This document shows positions 5,010 through 6,013 of a stretch of 6,013 bases of DNA, in pieces. How positions within the stretch are numbered: the stretch's first letter is position 1; each line of letters starts with the position of its first letter. The notes below the pieces were generated by a model. That model saw nothing but the letters and a program-made list of their open reading frames with translations. It searched no databases and was not told the DNA's origin. The translations under genes and the position numbers were made by a program. Source of the DNA: CAYZZA01 sp964482685 (GTDB lineage Bacteria > Bacillota > Bacilli > Lactobacillales > Carnobacteriaceae_A); NCBI GenBank assembly GCA_964482685.1, contig CAYZZA010000066.1, positions 1 to 6,013 on the forward strand, given 5' to 3'.

Positions 5010-6013
5010 TCACATAAAGACACGGAAACACCTCGCTTTTTTTGTGCAAGAAGAACACAAAAGAAGTGAGGTGCGTATGCTTTTTAGAGGTGAATTGTTG
5101 TAATAATCTCCACCTGGTACGCCGAGATACTCTTCCAACGTTAAGCCAGATTTGTAAATAGCTTTAGCTTCAGAGCCAATGTATCTTAAGTGCCAAGGTT
5201 CAGCTTGATAGCCGGTTATGTGCTGTTTTCCTGCTTTGTATCGAACGATAAATCCATAATTAGCCGCATTTTCTGAAATCCATTTTGCTTCGGCGGTTTT
5301 CTTTACTAACGTTCCATTTTTATGCTTTAAATCATACGCCAACCCTGTTTGATGTTCAGAATGCCCGGGTCTTGCGGAATACGTATCTGCGTTTTTCTTT
5401 CCATCTTTCCGCACATACCCTTCGTAGAGACTTTTTTGATAATTGTAGCTCCTAAAACCACTATAAGAATTGCTGATGTCAAAACCTTTTTGTTGCATCG
5501 CGCTGATTAGTTTTTTTACTTGTGCCGCTGCAGTTGGATTTTCTCCTGGATTATACGTTGTAGGCAAGGGGTGCTTTTTATTGACTATCAATATCCCGTT
5601 CTTGAAGGTAGGCCCACTTTTGGCGCTTGGATCTTGCCATGCCCCGTGAGAGTCCAAATAATACCATGTTCCATCCACGTTGATTCGGCCTGTTTGCATC
5701 ACACCATTGTTATTCATGTAATACCACGTCTTGCCAACCTTAACCCATCCCGTCTGCATCACGCCACTGCTGTTTAAGTAATACCAACGGTTATTTATTT
5801 TCTGCCAACCAGTCTGCATGACCCCACTGTTGTTCATATAGTACCAAGTCTTACCTACTTTAACCCATCCCGTCTGCATCACGCCACTGCTGTTTAGGTA
5901 GTACCAACGGTTATTTATTTTCTGCCAACCAGTCTGCATGACCCCGCTGCCACTTAGGTAATACCAACGGTTCCCCACTTGAACCCACCCAGTTTGCATG
6001 ACCCCACTAGAAT
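5010..6013 (-). CDS. Choline-binding D-Ala-D-Ala carboxypeptidase (VanY-like, M15B), start outside window
   Basis: A cell-surface enzyme that would trim the terminal D-Ala from peptidoglycan stem peptides. The frame is open to the window edge, so the signal peptide and further repeats lie outside. Counting from the first Met in view (5999), residues 1 to about 120 are six ~20-residue choline-binding repeats (GVMQTGW ... WYYL/M), with a degenerate seventh at 118-128; these normally anchor to choline on teichoic acids. From about 130 comes the VanY domain: SGFRSYNYQ (180-188), SARPGHSEHQTGLAYDL (208-224) with zinc ligands H216 and D223, and EPWHLRYIG (267-275) with catalytic E267 and zinc ligand H270. 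The family-like sequence ends at about GVPGGDYY (300). The last 29 residues, rich in Ser, Cys and basic residues, are encoded across a hairpin and look like run-on. The repeat domain could be classed as a generic cell-wall-binding repeat if choline is absent in this host. Confidence 0.9.
   Translation of the reverse strand, partial: SSGVMQTGWVQVGNRWYYLSGSGVMQTGWQKINNRWYYLNSSGVMQTGWVKVGKTWYYMNNSGVMQTGWQKINNRWYYLNSSGVMQTGWVKVGKTWYYMNNNGVMQTGRINVDGTWYYLDSHGAWQDPSAKSGPTFKNGILIVNKKHPLPTTYNPGENPTAAAQVKKLISAMQQKGFDISNSYSGFRSYNYQKSLYEGYVRKDGKKNADTYSARPGHSEHQTGLAYDLKHKNGTLVKKTAEAKWISENAANYGFIVRYKAGKQHITGYQAEPWHLRYIGSEAKAIYKSGLTLEEYLGVPGGDYYNNSPLKSIRTSLLLCSSCTKKARCFRVFM
5029..5073 (-). terminator. Large hairpin at the end of the carboxypeptidase gene, possible terminator
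   Basis: Two 18-nt arms (5029-5046 and 5056-5073) flank a 9-nt loop. As minus-strand RNA, 16 of 18 positions pair, with two A-C mismatches; as plus-strand RNA all 18 pair, two as G-U. The minus-strand side has an A-rich run before it (TAAAAAGC) but only TTTCC after it, so it is not a textbook terminator. Placement at the gene end supports termination or mRNA 3'-end protection. It lies inside the annotated reading frame, which is odd. Confidence 0.5.
5641..6011 (-). repeat. 60-bp tandem repeats coding choline-binding units
   Basis: Six 60-bp units in perfect register fill 5641-6000, and a further unit starts at the window edge. Two unit types alternate: type A (GWVKVGKTWYYMNN) at 5701-5760 and 5821-5880, and type B (GWQKINNRWYYLNS) at 5761-5820 and 5881-5940. 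The two B copies differ at 2 of 60 bases and the two A copies at 9 of 60 by hand comparison, so the recent duplication unit appears to be the 120-bp A+B pair. The units at 5641-5700 and 5941-6000 are more diverged. Confidence 0.93.

Noticed and set aside
4846..5058. Minus-strand 70-residue, highly charged frame ending just before the M14 ATG, as a leader peptide
   Set aside because: Purine-rich sequence lacks stop codons by composition. The possible start lies inside the hairpin and has no ribosome site.
4797..5069. Plus-strand 90-residue, very hydrophobic frame
   Set aside because: Its Phe/Leu/Ser content follows from the pyrimidine-rich strand. It has no ribosome site and overlaps the start of the M14 gene.

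Overview
The window comes from a low-GC Gram-positive bacterium, most likely a member of the Lactobacillales. The evidence is the reading pattern (strong AGGAGG-type ribosome sites, TTGACA/TATAAT-type promoters), the rpsU-yqeY-phoH-ybeY order typical of Bacilli, a Zur that resembles the Bacillus protein, and a choline-binding-repeat cell-wall peptidase of the kind found in streptococci and their relatives. The genus cannot be fixed from this sequence. Every convincing gene lies on the minus strand, so transcription runs from high to low coordinates.

Right end (about 5010-6013): the 3' part of a secreted cell-wall enzyme. It carries tandem 20-residue choline-binding repeats followed by an M15B (VanY-type) D,D-carboxypeptidase domain. 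Its start lies beyond the window. Its last ~29 codons run into a large hairpin at 5029-5073, which suggests that the original stop was lost.

Middle (about 2756-4970): a very purine-rich leader (as read on the minus strand), then an M14-family zinc carboxypeptidase-like protein without a visible signal peptide, then a patatin-like phospholipase of the YjjU type. These look like accessory metabolic or envelope-related genes. Nothing visible ties the two into one pathway.

Left half (1-2570): a regulator and a conserved housekeeping cluster. A Zur-type zinc-responsive repressor has its own promoter, with a perfect inverted repeat over the -35 box. Right after it a near-consensus promoter drives rpsU (ribosomal protein S21), followed 30 nt later by yqeY (GatB/YqeY domain). 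A rho-independent terminator follows yqeY. Then come phoH (ATPase) and ybeY (16S rRNA maturation endoribonuclease), with ybeY cut by the window edge. No pgpH gene lies between phoH and ybeY, unlike in Bacillus and Listeria.

I see no transposon, CRISPR array, tRNA, rRNA or toxin-antitoxin pair, and no clear sign of an undescribed multi-gene system. The points that deserve a second look are the Zur promoter palindrome, the alternating 120-bp repeat structure and run-on C-terminus of the cell-wall enzyme, and the polypurine leader of the M14 gene.
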